Source of the DNA: Paludibacter sp.
Lineage (GTDB): Bacteria > Bacteroidota > Bacteroidia > Bacteroidales > Paludibacteraceae
Reading direction: 5' to 3'
NCBI GenBank assembly: GCA_028691965.1
Contig: JAQUYE010000021.1
Location: 1 to 40,505, forward strand
DNA length: 40,505 nucleotides
The notes under the pieces are model-generated. The model saw only the letters and a list, made by a program, of their open reading frames with translations. It searched no databases and was not told where the DNA came from. The position numbers were made by a program, and so were the translations under genes. Positions 23,809 through 32,258 of the stretch are shown here, piece after piece. Numbering within the stretch: position 1 is the first letter of the stretch; the number at the start of each line of letters is the position of its first letter.

Positions 23809-26157
23809 CTAATCCTTTTTATGTTTCCCATAATACTTTCCATACCCATAACTATACCCTCTATGATAATAATACTTACTTTCCATATTCATATCATTAA
23901 TCACAATATAAGGTCGTTTCAATGACTTTTCTTCGTAAATATGATTCAGGTATTCCATATTCCGTTTATCAGAATAATCCATCCGCACCATATAGAGAGC
24001 AATATCCACAACCCGGTCAATCAGGAAGGTATCGGATACAGCACCAACAGGAGCAGTATCAATAACTATATAGTCATATTCCTTCCTCAACTCAGTAATT
24101 AGTTGATCTAACTTCTCGTTGATCAACAACTCATTTGGATTGGGTGGGATAACTCCGGCAGCAATAATATCCAGCTCGTTATACTGCATATTTCGCTGGA
24201 TAAGTCGACGGTAGTCGGTTTCTTGTCCGGAGAGGTAGGTTGAAATTCCAATATCATCCAGAAGTTGCAGGTGCTTCTTTAACTGCGGTTTACGTAAGTC
24301 CATCCCCAGCAGAATTACTTTTTTACCGGTTATAGACAAACTGATTGCCAGGTTAATACTGGCATAGGATTTTCCTTCGCCGAGCTCAGTGGAAGTAACC
24401 AATAATACTTTTTCTTTCGGATGTTGAAGCACAAACTGAAGCTTGGTACGCAGCAAGCGGAATAACTCGGAATTCGAATCGGTTACCGAACTGTGGTTAA
24501 CGATAGTTTCGCCAGTTGCATTATGTCCTAACTCTGAAAGGATAGGAACTCTGGTGAGCTTATCGAGCATGGGTCGGCTTGTAATAGTTGTGTTTACCAA
24601 ATCACGAATAAAGACTACCAGGATGGGCAACGCTATCCCTACTAATAAAAATCCCATCAATATCATAGCAGTACGGGGGCCCGTTTTTGCTGCCTGATCC
24701 GGAGCATTCAATACCCGCCCTTTAGGTAGGTTAACCGCCATCGACAAAGAAGCTTCTTCGCGTTTTTGCAATAAGAATAAGTAAAGTGTTTCCTTTACCT
24801 GTTGCTGACGCTTGATTTCTACAAACTCACGCTCCTTACGGGGTAATTCACGGATCTGGGCTTGCGACTTACGGTTTTGTTCGGTTAACTCCCGATTGGT
24901 AAGTTCCAAGCCTCGACGGCTGTTGGAGATACTGGTACGAATGGCTTGTCGGGTAGAGTTAATCTGGCGGGTAAGGCTTTGGTATGCGGGGTTATCGGTG
25001 GAGGTCCCACTGGATACCCGTTCCCGTGTCATTAATAGTTCGTTGTACTGTTGAATAACGGCTAATAAACCAACATCCGTTAGTCCAAGGTTGGGAATCA
25101 AGGCATTCTGATTACGGGGTTGACCGATAAAGTCTTCGACCAAACGTATCAAACTTAACTGGGTTTCAACATCCAGTCGTTGCTTATCCACTTCGCTGTT
25201 ACGCTGCAGGAATAAATTAGCATCTGCCTGAATATCGGTCAATTCGTTAACCTGTTTATAATCTTCTACATCGCGCTCTACTGTACTTAACTCGTCGGTA
25301 AGTAAAACCAATCGGCTATCGATAAAATCCTTGGTATTATTCGCAGAGCGGTTTAACTGATCGATAGCATCCTGGTTGTAAAAATGAACGATGGTATTCA
25401 GAATATCCTTACCCATCTGTACATTGGGTACATTCACCGTTAAATTGATTACATCAACCTGCTTCGAAATTGAAGTACTTAATATACCCTTAGCCACCTG
25501 TCGTGCCACCGCATTTACATTCCGGATAGTCACCTCCACCGGATAATCGGGTCGCGTAGCATTTTCGCGCAAGCCGATACTGATGGCACCGGCCGGAGTA
25601 GAAAGCAAGGCAGGTAAGGTTGCAAGCTCTTCGGTGAAGAGTTGACCATTGTATTCTCCTTTTACACTATAGCCCTCAGAAAGCGAAGGTGTAATCTCCA
25701 GTTCAAGGGCATGTTGCAGGATCACCAGCGACAAACTATCCAGTTTTACCTTATAAGGAGAAGTATTATAGAGATTGGTTGTCTTCAGAAAGTTGGTAGT
25801 GCTGTACGATGTATGCAATTCCAACTGGTTAACGACCTTTTTCATTAAGGCAGTAGACCGGATAACCTCATTCTCGTTGTTCACCATGGTATAGGCATTT
25901 CCCATACCACCCAGGTCGAGTTGTTTAAGGATGGACATCTCGTTCATTCCTCCCGAACGGGAAGGATCGACTACCAATACTGCTGTTTCGAGTTGGTACA
26001 CATCGGGTTGGCTACGGTTATACAGATAACCCATTGCCAGAAAAAGGATAGCGGATACCAGTATCCACTTCCAGTAAATAATATAACGTTCGAACAGGTC
26101 GCGCCAGTTAATTGATTCTTCCTGGAATTCGTTGAATTGATCGGGTGTAGTTGCCAT
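23809..26157 (-). CDS. Polysaccharide co-polymerase and tyrosine autokinase (Wzc-like)
   Basis: 782 residues, a full-length Wzc-type protein. The N-terminus has one membrane segment (about residues 31-48) after INWRDLFERYIIYWKW, then a periplasmic region with a long coiled-coil stretch (about 265-465) and a second membrane segment (about 497-517). The cytoplasmic kinase has Walker A TSTELGEGKSYASINLA (about 587-603), Walker A' LLGMDLRKPQL, Walker B YDYIVIDTAPVGA and a C-terminal tyrosine cluster YYYHRGYSYGYGKYY (about 763-777). It controls chain length and export together with the Wza-like protein encoded 18 bases upstream; phosphorylation of the tail tyrosines cycles its assembly. The 3' end abuts a decayed kinase domain of another allele. 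Confidence 0.93.
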   Translation of the reverse strand: MATTPDQFNEFQEESINWRDLFERYIIYWKWILVSAILFLAMGYLYNRSQPDVYQLETAVLVVDPSRSGGMNEMSILKQLDLGGMGNAYTMVNNENEVIRSTALMKKVVNQLELHTSYSTTNFLKTTNLYNTSPYKVKLDSLSLVILQHALELEITPSLSEGYSVKGEYNGQLFTEELATLPALLSTPAGAISIGLRENATRPDYPVEVTIRNVNAVARQVAKGILSTSISKQVDVINLTVNVPNVQMGKDILNTIVHFYNQDAIDQLNRSANNTKDFIDSRLVLLTDELSTVERDVEDYKQVNELTDIQADANLFLQRNSEVDKQRLDVETQLSLIRLVEDFIGQPRNQNALIPNLGLTDVGLLAVIQQYNELLMTRERVSSGTSTDNPAYQSLTRQINSTRQAIRTSISNSRRGLELTNRELTEQNRKSQAQIRELPRKEREFVEIKRQQQVKETLYLFLLQKREEASLSMAVNLPKGRVLNAPDQAAKTGPRTAMILMGFLLVGIALPILVVFIRDLVNTTITSRPMLDKLTRVPILSELGHNATGETIVNHSSVTDSNSELFRLLRTKLQFVLQHPKEKVLLVTSTELGEGKSYASINLAISLSITGKKVILLGMDLRKPQLKKHLQLLDDIGISTYLSGQETDYRRLIQRNMQYNELDIIAAGVIPPNPNELLINEKLDQLITELRKEYDYIVIDTAPVGAVSDTFLIDRVVDIALYMVRMDYSDKRNMEYLNHIYEEKSLKRPYIVINDMNMESKYYYHRGYSYGYGKYYGKHKKD

Positions 26158-26175
26158 AAAGTTACAATAGAGTGC

Positions 26176-26991
26176 TTAATTCAGAATATTTACAATCAGG
26201 GAAGTTAACGAAATCAATGTTCCCACCAATGACACCGATAATGTTTCGGCTGTACTCAGTGCAGAGGACCGTGACTTTGGATCGTTGGGTTGCACGTACA
26301 ATACATCGCCTTGCTGAAGGAAGTAATAAGGTGATTCGAGAAGGGCTGCATCGCGCAAATCGATACGTACTGTCTCTCTTCTGCTGTCTTTCTCACGTAT
26401 TAATAAAAGATTGTCTCTTCGGCCATACAGTGTTAAATCACCGGCCAATGCTAAGGCTTCGAAAATAGAAACTTTATCGTTATCGACAGAGTAATTTCCC
26501 GGACGTACTACTTCTCCTAATACAGATACATGATAATTAGCAAAACGAATCAACACGATGGGTTCTTCGGTGATATAACGCGGATAAATTAAACTCTTAA
26601 CGTGGGCAGCTAGTTCTGATTTTGTCATGCCGAATGCTTGTATTTCACCAATTACAGGCATTACAATTTTTCCTTCAGTACTCACTACATAGTTTTGCAA
26701 ACCTCCACTATAGGAAGATACAGTACTTCGTGAGACATCATAATTACTCATTCCTAAAGTCGGCACCAGTGGTAAATTAAAAGGTATTGCCGCTTCCGGC
26801 GTTGCCGCATTAATGGTAATCGTCAACAAATCCCCCACCTTAATCACCGGATCCGGTACCGGGGCTGGCTGTCCCATCACGGGGATGGGCATGGGTTGAC
26901 CAGCATGCTGAAGGTACACCAGCTGTTCGTTGGTGTTGCAGGCGGTGAAGAGGAGCAGCGCCAGGGCTGCAAATAGAATTTTAACGTTCAT
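26176..26991 (-). CDS. Polysaccharide export lipoprotein (Wza-like)
   Basis: 271 residues. The N-terminus is a lipoprotein signal, MNVKILFAALALLLFTAC, with the lipobox L-F-T-A-C at residues 14-18 and Cys18 as the acylation site. A Poly_export domain follows (IKVGDLLTITINAATPEAAI, about residues 50-69; the conserved 'GD-x-L-x-I'), then two SLBB-like beta-grasp parts, including TEGKIVMPVIGEIQAFGMTK and VSVLGEVVRPGNYSV. It ends with a hydrophobic helix-like stretch (TLSVSLVGTLISLTSLIVNI). It is the outer-membrane exporter partner of the Wzc-like kinase. It lies 133 bases downstream of the initiating transferase gene; no full promoter was seen in that gap, which instead carries a copy of an AT-rich dispersed repeat. 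Confidence 0.92.
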   Translation of the reverse strand: MNVKILFAALALLLFTACNTNEQLVYLQHAGQPMPIPVMGQPAPVPDPVIKVGDLLTITINAATPEAAIPFNLPLVPTLGMSNYDVSRSTVSSYSGGLQNYVVSTEGKIVMPVIGEIQAFGMTKSELAAHVKSLIYPRYITEEPIVLIRFANYHVSVLGEVVRPGNYSVDNDKVSIFEALALAGDLTLYGRRDNLLLIREKDSRRETVRIDLRDAALLESPYYFLQQGDVLYVQPNDPKSRSSALSTAETLSVSLVGTLISLTSLIVNILN

Positions 26992-27083
26992 CGTGTTCTG
27001 TTTTTGTCTGTTTTATGGAATAGCAAAGCTCCGTCGGTCACATAACCAACAAAGCAACTAATTAATTTCTAAACCCTTACCCC

Positions 27084-27113
27084 TCCTAACAATTAAAAAT
27101 TAACAACTAACTA
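27084..27113. repeat. Copy of a dispersed TTGTTAATT repeat
   Basis: The plus strand reads AACAATTAAAAATTAACAAC here. Its reverse complement contains GTTGTTAATT and AATTGTT, the same unit found at 36504-36538, 36651-36682 and 39737-39762. It lies in the 133-base gap between wcaJ-like and wza-like genes. Confidence 0.5.
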
Positions 27114-27124
27114 GTAGAAGAGGT

Positions 27125-28513
27125 TTATGCTGCGTTCTTAAACGCCTTCATGCTAAAAAGCGTCTTCCACACAATCACAAAGTCCCAGTCGAACGACCAG
27201 TTACGGATATACTCGTGATCGTATTGTACACGTTTCTCAATTTGCCAGTGTTCGCTGGTCTCACCACGGTAGCCGTTGATCTGAGCCCACCCTGTGATAC
27301 CGGGTTTAACGTAGTGACGTACCAAATAGTTCTCGACCTCGCGCGAAAAAAGTTCGGTATGTGCCAGCATATGAGGGCGCGGTCCTACCACCGACATATC
27401 GCCGTAGAATACATTTACAAACTGCGGAAGCTCATCGATATTGTACTTGCGCATAAATCGACCGATGGGTGTAATGCGTGGATCGTTCTTAGTGGCCTGC
27501 CGCTTGTCGGCATCGCCGTTGATGTACATGCTGCGGAACTTGATGCACTTAAAAATACGGTTATTAATGCCCGTGCGTTGCTGCACAAAGAATACCGGTC
27601 CGCGCGACGTAAGCTTGATGATAATAGCAATAATGAGGAACATCCACGACGCTGCAAACACCAAAAAGAAGGACGAGAAGAACAAATCGAACAGGCGCTT
27701 CTTGATCTGGTTCTCGGCAATATCGAGCGGGATGCGTTGTGGATTGAACACCCTGATGGTGTGAATGCGATCGATCTTGTAATCGTCGGCCGCGTTAGGC
27801 TCGACGGTAGGTACCAGGAACAGGCGCACGCCCCAGCGACTGCAATTGCGCTGTAATTCCTTCAGGTTCCAGCAACCGGCATGCAGATCGTCGACACTGT
27901 TCACCGCCAGGAACATCACCTGAATACCCTCGTTAAGTACCCGTTGCTCGAGTGTGTTATAGGCTTCGTTGCAGGTAGTGGTTTGGTCGGGACTATAGGT
28001 ACCTTCGTATTTATAGTTCAGTGCCGGATTGTAGGTAATGATGTTCTGCAGCGAAGTCATCACTTCATTGTCGCCGAGTAACACTACCTTGCGTACCCGT
28101 GTGGAATATTTAATCCGGCGCTTCACCAGTCTATAGTAAGTATAGTTAAATGCCAGCTTAGCAAGCAGGAACAGGAATACCGTAACTGCCAGTAATAGTT
28201 GAGGCCGGTGGTCGAAATGATGCCGGATAGGCAGGTAAATCACCACCAACAGCGCTATAAAGATGGCCGAACGCATCAGCATTCGGCGTAAACGGGGGCG
28301 GAAGCCCTTTTTGTAGTAGATGATGCGACGGCGGAAAAGTACAAAGGAGGTGATACGGGCAAGGTTCAATGCCAAAAAGGCCAGGTAAATACCCGGCTCG
28401 TGAAACCAGTGCGTATGAAATACGGTCAGGAAAAGCAGAAAGAAAATGCCATTCAACAACAGTAAATCAATCACAACAGATAAATACAGTAACTCGCTTT
28501 CCCGGGTTTTCAT
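27125..28513 (-). CDS. Undecaprenyl-phosphate sugar phosphotransferase, long form (WcaJ-like)
   Basis: 462 residues from ATG 28513, chosen over 28540 because MKTRESELLYLSVVIDLLLL is the family-like start and leaves space for a promoter. The N-terminal part has four hydrophobic segments, followed by a CoA-binding-like Rossmann domain (KVVLLGDNEVMTSLQNII, about residues 140-157). The catalytic half starts with IKKRLFDLFFSSFFLVF and includes IKFRSMYINGDADKRQ, the dyad region IDELPQFVNVFYGDMSVVGP and PGITGWAQINGYRGET. It starts lipid-linked synthesis by moving a sugar-1-phosphate (often glucose or galactose) onto undecaprenyl phosphate. It is the first gene of the polysaccharide locus and has a good upstream promoter. 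A second, short transferase ends the locus. Confidence 0.92.
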   Translation of the reverse strand: MKTRESELLYLSVVIDLLLLNGIFFLLFLTVFHTHWFHEPGIYLAFLALNLARITSFVLFRRRIIYYKKGFRPRLRRMLMRSAIFIALLVVIYLPIRHHFDHRPQLLLAVTVFLFLLAKLAFNYTYYRLVKRRIKYSTRVRKVVLLGDNEVMTSLQNIITYNPALNYKYEGTYSPDQTTTCNEAYNTLEQRVLNEGIQVMFLAVNSVDDLHAGCWNLKELQRNCSRWGVRLFLVPTVEPNAADDYKIDRIHTIRVFNPQRIPLDIAENQIKKRLFDLFFSSFFLVFAASWMFLIIAIIIKLTSRGPVFFVQQRTGINNRIFKCIKFRSMYINGDADKRQATKNDPRITPIGRFMRKYNIDELPQFVNVFYGDMSVVGPRPHMLAHTELFSREVENYLVRHYVKPGITGWAQINGYRGETSEHWQIEKRVQYDHEYIRNWSFDWDFVIVWKTLFSMKAFKNAA

Positions 28514-28565
28514 AGAGTAAACATATAAACAAACATTCAAACAGCCCCGTTATACTTTTCAGCTG

Positions 28566-28595
28566 CAAAGATAAATTTTATTTATTAGTTGGCAA
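28566..28595 (-). promoter_or_regulatory. Bacteroidota-type promoter for the polysaccharide operon
   Basis: On the minus strand TTG at 28595-28593 is followed after 19 bases by TATCTTTG at 28573-28566. This fits the Bacteroidota housekeeping promoter form TTG-N19-TAnnTTTG. The predicted start of transcription is near 28560, giving a leader of about 46 bases before ATG 28513. No other start of comparable quality was found in the locus, so it probably drives most or all of the minus-strand cluster. Confidence 0.7.
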
Positions 28596-28627
28596 GAGTT
28601 AGGGCAGGATATTTAAAAAAATCGTAC

Positions 28628-28635
28628 TATATTTG
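28628..28635 (+). promoter_or_regulatory. Candidate -7 element for the divergent plus-strand genes
   Basis: TATATTTG matches TAnnTTTG and lies about 40 bases before ATG 28675, but no TTG was found at the expected distance upstream. It is about 55 bases from the -7 element of the divergent polysaccharide promoter, so the two may share control. Confidence 0.4.
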
Positions 28636-28674
28636 TTGCATTATTTAATAAAAACCTGTTTAATCAATTTTATA

Positions 28675-29187
28675 ATGAGTACAACACTTACAGGGACCCT
28701 GCGTCCCGACTTGCTTAAACTGCGCACCTATGCCCTGGCAGGTGCTTTTGTGGCCGGGAATATAGCATTGCCGCAACTGGCGCATCTGGTGCCGGGGGGA
28801 GGACCTATGTTGCTCCCGATTTATTTCTTTACGCTGATAGCTGCGTATCGATATGGGCTGGCTGCGGGAATACTTACCGGAGCGTTGTCACCCCTTGTTA
28901 ATTACCTGTTGTTTGCAATGCCTGCAGCCGAAATGCTTCCGGTGCTGCTTGCAAAATCGACCCTGCTGGCAACAGCTGCAGCCTGGATGGCACATCGCTT
29001 GAACGGAAAGGTGAGCTTGTTGGCATTGCTTGGAGTGGTATTGGCCTATCAATTGCCGGGTGGATTGTTTGAACTGCTGTATACCGGCAGTTGGAGCATG
29101 GCGCTGCAGGACTTTAGAGTAGGACTGCCGGGAATGGCGTTGCAGGTAGTTGGAGGATGGCTCATCCTTCGGAAACTAATGAAGTAA
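28675..29187 (+). CDS. ECF-transporter S-component-like membrane protein
   Basis: 170 residues with about five hydrophobic segments and no signal peptide beyond the first. MLLPIYFFTLIAAYRYGLAA then GILTGALSPLVNYLLFAMPA in the middle, and GLPGMALQVVGGWLILRKL at the end, resemble the small S (substrate-binding) components of energy-coupling-factor vitamin and nucleobase transporters in Bacteroidales. I chose ATG 28675; an earlier TTG at 28633 adds only a poor tail and overlaps the -7 element. The substrate is not known. The overlap of 31 bases with the next gene, a phosphoribosyltransferase, makes a nucleobase or similar compound a fair guess. The T and A components are not in the window. Confidence 0.65.
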   Translation: MSTTLTGTLRPDLLKLRTYALAGAFVAGNIALPQLAHLVPGGGPMLLPIYFFTLIAAYRYGLAAGILTGALSPLVNYLLFAMPAAEMLPVLLAKSTLLATAAAWMAHRLNGKVSLLALLGVVLAYQLPGGLFELLYTGSWSMALQDFRVGLPGMALQVVGGWLILRKLMK

Positions 29188-29591
29188 TTCGCATGGCGAC
29201 GAAGAGCTTTGAAGAGATGCTGGAACGCTTCAACTCCCTTTCGATACGGGAGGAGTTTGACGTGATAGTGGCGGTGGCGAACGGGGGGATAGTGCCGGCC
29301 GGGATATTGAATCAGAGGTTGGGACTGGATTTTCAGCTGATAAAGATTAATTTGCGGGATGAGGAGCAACGGCCACGCTATGAGCATCCGTTGCTACTGG
29401 AACCGCTGGCTTTCGACCCGACGGGGAAACGTATTTTGCTGGTCGACGACCGTATTAAAACGGGCGCAACGATACGACTGGCTAAGGAGGTACTGGCATC
29501 GGCAGCGCTGATACGGACCTTTGCGGTGAATGGCACCGCTGATTATTGTTTATATGATGAGTCGTGCTTTCGAACTCCCTGGCGTTTGTAG
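29157..29591 (+). CDS. Phosphoribosyltransferase-family protein
   Basis: 144 residues. A PRPP-binding loop, GKRILLVDDRIKTGATIRLA (about residues 89-108), is the VLLVDDVxxTGxT motif of type I phosphoribosyltransferases. Ahead of it are FDVIVAVANGGIVPAGIL (about residues 34-51, the base of the PPi loop) and the flexible-loop region. These enzymes join a base to PRPP in salvage pathways. It is short for the family (about 150-190 residues), and the hood is small, so the substrate is unclear. ATG 29157 overlaps the S-component gene by 31 bases; ATG 29193, removing 12 residues, would avoid most of this and is equally possible. A link with uptake is likely because the genes overlap. Confidence 0.8.
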   Translation: MAHPSETNEVIRMATKSFEEMLERFNSLSIREEFDVIVAVANGGIVPAGILNQRLGLDFQLIKINLRDEEQRPRYEHPLLLEPLAFDPTGKRILLVDDRIKTGATIRLAKEVLASAALIRTFAVNGTADYCLYDESCFRTPWRL

Positions 29592-29641
29592 AGGGTTCGC
29601 GAAAAGTAGTTTATTTACATTGTAATCTTAAAAGGAATACC

Positions 29642-30589
29642 ATGGACAGAAGAAATTTTTTACGCGCAGCTATCCTGGCAGGTGCCGCCTTCACCGTAAA
29701 GCGGTCGGGCGCCATGACAGTGCTGTCGCAGAATATGAATGCCGCCCCGGCTGCTTCGGGTGCCGGCAGGTTTGATATGGTGGCCGTGATGGGCGGCGAA
29801 CCGGCGGCAATGTTCCGCAAAGCGATTACCGAAATGGGCGGCATGGGTCTCTATGTGAAAAAGGGCCAGAAGGTGTGCATTAAGCCGAACATTGGTTGGG
29901 ACAAGGCTCCCGACATGGCTGCTAATACCAATCCGCTGCTGGTGGCCGAGATTGTGCGCCAGTGCCTGGCTGCCGGTGCATCGGAGGTAACGGTGTTCGA
30001 CCATACCTGCGACGACTGGCGTAAGTGCTACGCCAACAGTGGTATCGAGGATGCTGCCAAAAAAGCCGGCGCCAAAGTGGTGCCCGCCGACCAGGAGAGC
30101 TACTACCGCTCCGTTACCATCCCCAAAGGAAAAGTACTGAAGACTACCAAGATCCACGAGGCGATTCTGAATGCCGATGTGTGGATTAATGTGCCCATCC
30201 TCAAAAACCACGGGGGTGCCAAGATGAGTATCTCGATGAAGAACCTCATGGGCATTGTGTGGGACCGCGGTTTCTTCCATAAAAACGACCTGCAGCAGTG
30301 CATCGCGGATATCAGTTCGCTCGACCGCCGTCCGGCGCTCAACGTGGTGGATGCCTACCGCATGATGAAAACCAACGGTCCGCGCGGTCGCTCGGAAGCC
30401 GATGTAGTGAGCTCGAAGGCGCTGTTCCTCTCGCACGACATGGTGGCCGTGGATACCGCCGCTACCAACTTCTTCAACCAGGTGCGCGAGATGCCCCTCA
30501 GCGATGTGGGCCACCTTGCCCGTGCCGAAGCCCTGGGTATCGGTACGATGAAACTGGATAAGCTGAAAATTCGCAGGGTTAAAATCTGA
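29642..30589 (+). CDS. Tat-exported DUF362 protein
   Basis: 315 residues from ATG 29642. The N-terminus, MDRRNFLRAAILAGAAFTVK, is a twin-arginine signal (RRNFLR), so the folded protein is probably exported. The body is a DUF362 (PF04015) domain: KVCIKPNIGWDKAP (about residues 78-91), GASEVTVFDHTCDD and DVWINVPILKNHGGAKMSIS followed by MKNLMGI (about residues 180-206) are family hallmarks. DUF362 proteins are often paired with ferredoxin-like proteins; the role is not established. The gene is 12 bases ahead of the polyferredoxin gene, so the pair is probably cotranscribed and the proteins may form a redox unit in the periplasm or at the membrane. There are no CxxC clusters of its own. Confidence 0.87.
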   Translation: MDRRNFLRAAILAGAAFTVKRSGAMTVLSQNMNAAPAASGAGRFDMVAVMGGEPAAMFRKAITEMGGMGLYVKKGQKVCIKPNIGWDKAPDMAANTNPLLVAEIVRQCLAAGASEVTVFDHTCDDWRKCYANSGIEDAAKKAGAKVVPADQESYYRSVTIPKGKVLKTTKIHEAILNADVWINVPILKNHGGAKMSISMKNLMGIVWDRGFFHKNDLQQCIADISSLDRRPALNVVDAYRMMKTNGPRGRSEADVVSSKALFLSHDMVAVDTAATNFFNQVREMPLSDVGHLARAEALGIGTMKLDKLKIRRVKI

Positions 30590-30599
30590 TCGTACCATC

Positions 30600-32231
30600 A
30601 TGTTGAGGAAAATTCGTATCGTCGTGTCGGCAGTGCTGCTGACGCTGATCACCCTGTTCTTTCTGGATTTTGCCGAAGTACTGTCGATCGACTGGCATAT
30701 CCTGGAACACCTGCAACTGGTGCCCGCGGTGCTGGCGCTGAATGGTATTATCATCGTCGCCCTGGTGGTGCTTACCCTGCTGTTTGGTCGCATCTACTGC
30801 TCCTCGCTTTGCCCCCTGGGAGTGTACCAGGATGTGGTGAGCCGCCTGCGCAAATGGACCATGAAGCGTAAGAACCAAAAGCGCTATAAATTTCTGCCGC
30901 CGCTTAACTGGCTGCGCTATGGCTTCCTCGTAGTAATGGTGGGGGCTTTTGTAGCGGGACTGCATGTACTGGTGGGATTGCTCGATCCCTATTCGGCCTT
31001 CGGGCGGATGACGGTGCACCTGCTGAAGCCGCTGTACCAGGCGGGGAATAATCTCTTGTTCAGCATCTTTACTTCCTTCGGCAATCATACTTTTTATAAG
31101 GTGGGTATCTACCTGCTGAGTGTGAGTTCGCTGATCGTCGCCCTCGTCACCCTCGCCACCGTGAGCATCCTTGCCTGGCGCAACGGGCGCATCTACTGTA
31201 ATACGGTTTGTCCCGTGGGGACTACCCTCGGTCTCCTCAGCCGGTTTTCGCTCTACCAGATTCGCTTCGACTCAAGCGCCTGCACCCTCTGCGGTAGCTG
31301 TTCAAGGAATTGCAAGTCGTCGTGCATCGACTTTAAGTACATGACAGTGGATAGCTCCCGCTGTGTGACCTGTTTTAACTGCATCGACTCGTGCAAGGAG
31401 TCGGGATTGAAGTACCGCCTGCCCCGCAAAGGCGAGCGCTGGGTACAACGCGCCGGAGAAGCACCGGCAGTATCGGCACGAAAGAAAAAAGCTGCAGAGG
31501 CAGCTGTATCACCGATGGCCACCCCGACGATGGCCACTGTGCAGTCGGCCGCAACGCCGACGAATGAGCCCCCTGCCCGTCGCCGCTTCCTCATTGCCAT
31601 GGGAGTAACCGGTGTTGCAGTAGCCCGCCTATCCGCCGAAATAACCCTTAAGCTCGGTGCCAAGAAAGACGTGAAGCGCACCCGTCCCATTATGCCTCCG
31701 GGAGCAGGGAACTTCGATCGCTTCACGGAGCTGTGTACCTCCTGTCACCTCTGCGTAGCTAAATGTCCCGCGCAGGTGATCAAGCCCTCCTTCCTCGACT
31801 ACGGCATTGGGGGGATGATGCAGCCGATGATGAACTTCGACCATCAGTTTTGTAACTACGACTGCACCATCTGCAGCGAGGTTTGTCCGACGCATGCCCT
31901 GGCGCCCCTTACGAAAGAGGAGAAGCACCATAACCAGATGGGGGTGGTTCAGCTTTACCTGGAGAATTGCATAGTATATACCGACGAGACCAGTTGCGGT
32001 GCCTGCAGTGAGCATTGTCCCACGCAAGCCGTGCACATGGTACCTTATAAGGACAGCCTTACCATTCCCGAAATCGACCAGGCCATTTGCGTTGGCTGCG
32101 GCGGATGCGAGTACGTATGCCCCGCCAAGCCCTGGAAGGCCATTTTCGTGGAAGGATTGACCGCCCACCAGACCATCGAACTCGAATTCGAAGAAGTGGA
32201 AGAACATGTAGTGGATGATTTCGGGTTCTAA
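30600..32231 (+). CDS. Membrane polyferredoxin, NapH-NapG-like fusion
   Basis: 543 residues. The N-terminal half (about 1-220) has four or five membrane segments with the NapH-type cysteine motifs YCSSLCPLG and YCNTVCPVG. It is followed by ferredoxin motifs CTLCGSCSRNCKSSC and CVTCFNCIDSC. After a low-complexity Ala/Pro/Thr linker (about 280-325) there is a twin-arginine-like segment, ARRRFLIAMGVTGVAVA, at about 325-341. A NapG-like region follows with CTSCHLCVAKCP, CNYDCTICSEVCP, CGACSEHCP and CVGCGGCEYVCP. The protein could carry several [4Fe-4S] clusters and pass electrons across or along the inner membrane. The partner may be the DUF362 protein encoded just before it. The donor and acceptor are not known. 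This looks like a NapH plus NapG fusion, and the buried signal is unusual. Confidence 0.87.
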   Translation: MLRKIRIVVSAVLLTLITLFFLDFAEVLSIDWHILEHLQLVPAVLALNGIIIVALVVLTLLFGRIYCSSLCPLGVYQDVVSRLRKWTMKRKNQKRYKFLPPLNWLRYGFLVVMVGAFVAGLHVLVGLLDPYSAFGRMTVHLLKPLYQAGNNLLFSIFTSFGNHTFYKVGIYLLSVSSLIVALVTLATVSILAWRNGRIYCNTVCPVGTTLGLLSRFSLYQIRFDSSACTLCGSCSRNCKSSCIDFKYMTVDSSRCVTCFNCIDSCKESGLKYRLPRKGERWVQRAGEAPAVSARKKKAAEAAVSPMATPTMATVQSAATPTNEPPARRRFLIAMGVTGVAVARLSAEITLKLGAKKDVKRTRPIMPPGAGNFDRFTELCTSCHLCVAKCPAQVIKPSFLDYGIGGMMQPMMNFDHQFCNYDCTICSEVCPTHALAPLTKEEKHHNQMGVVQLYLENCIVYTDETSCGACSEHCPTQAVHMVPYKDSLTIPEIDQAICVGCGGCEYVCPAKPWKAIFVEGLTAHQTIELEFEEVEEHVVDDFGF

Positions 32232-32258
32232 GACTTGATACACCATTTTTTGTTAATT

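Noticed and set aside
27215..27856. Plus-strand open frame of 213 residues antisense to the long sugar transferase gene.
   Set aside because: No family resemblance, and the opposite strand has all the conserved motifs of the transferase. It is an antisense shadow in GC-rich DNA.
29660..30793. Minus-strand open frame of 377 residues opposite the DUF362 and polyferredoxin genes.
   Set aside because: His/Gly-rich composition typical of an antisense frame, no motif, and it spans two well-supported genes on the other strand.
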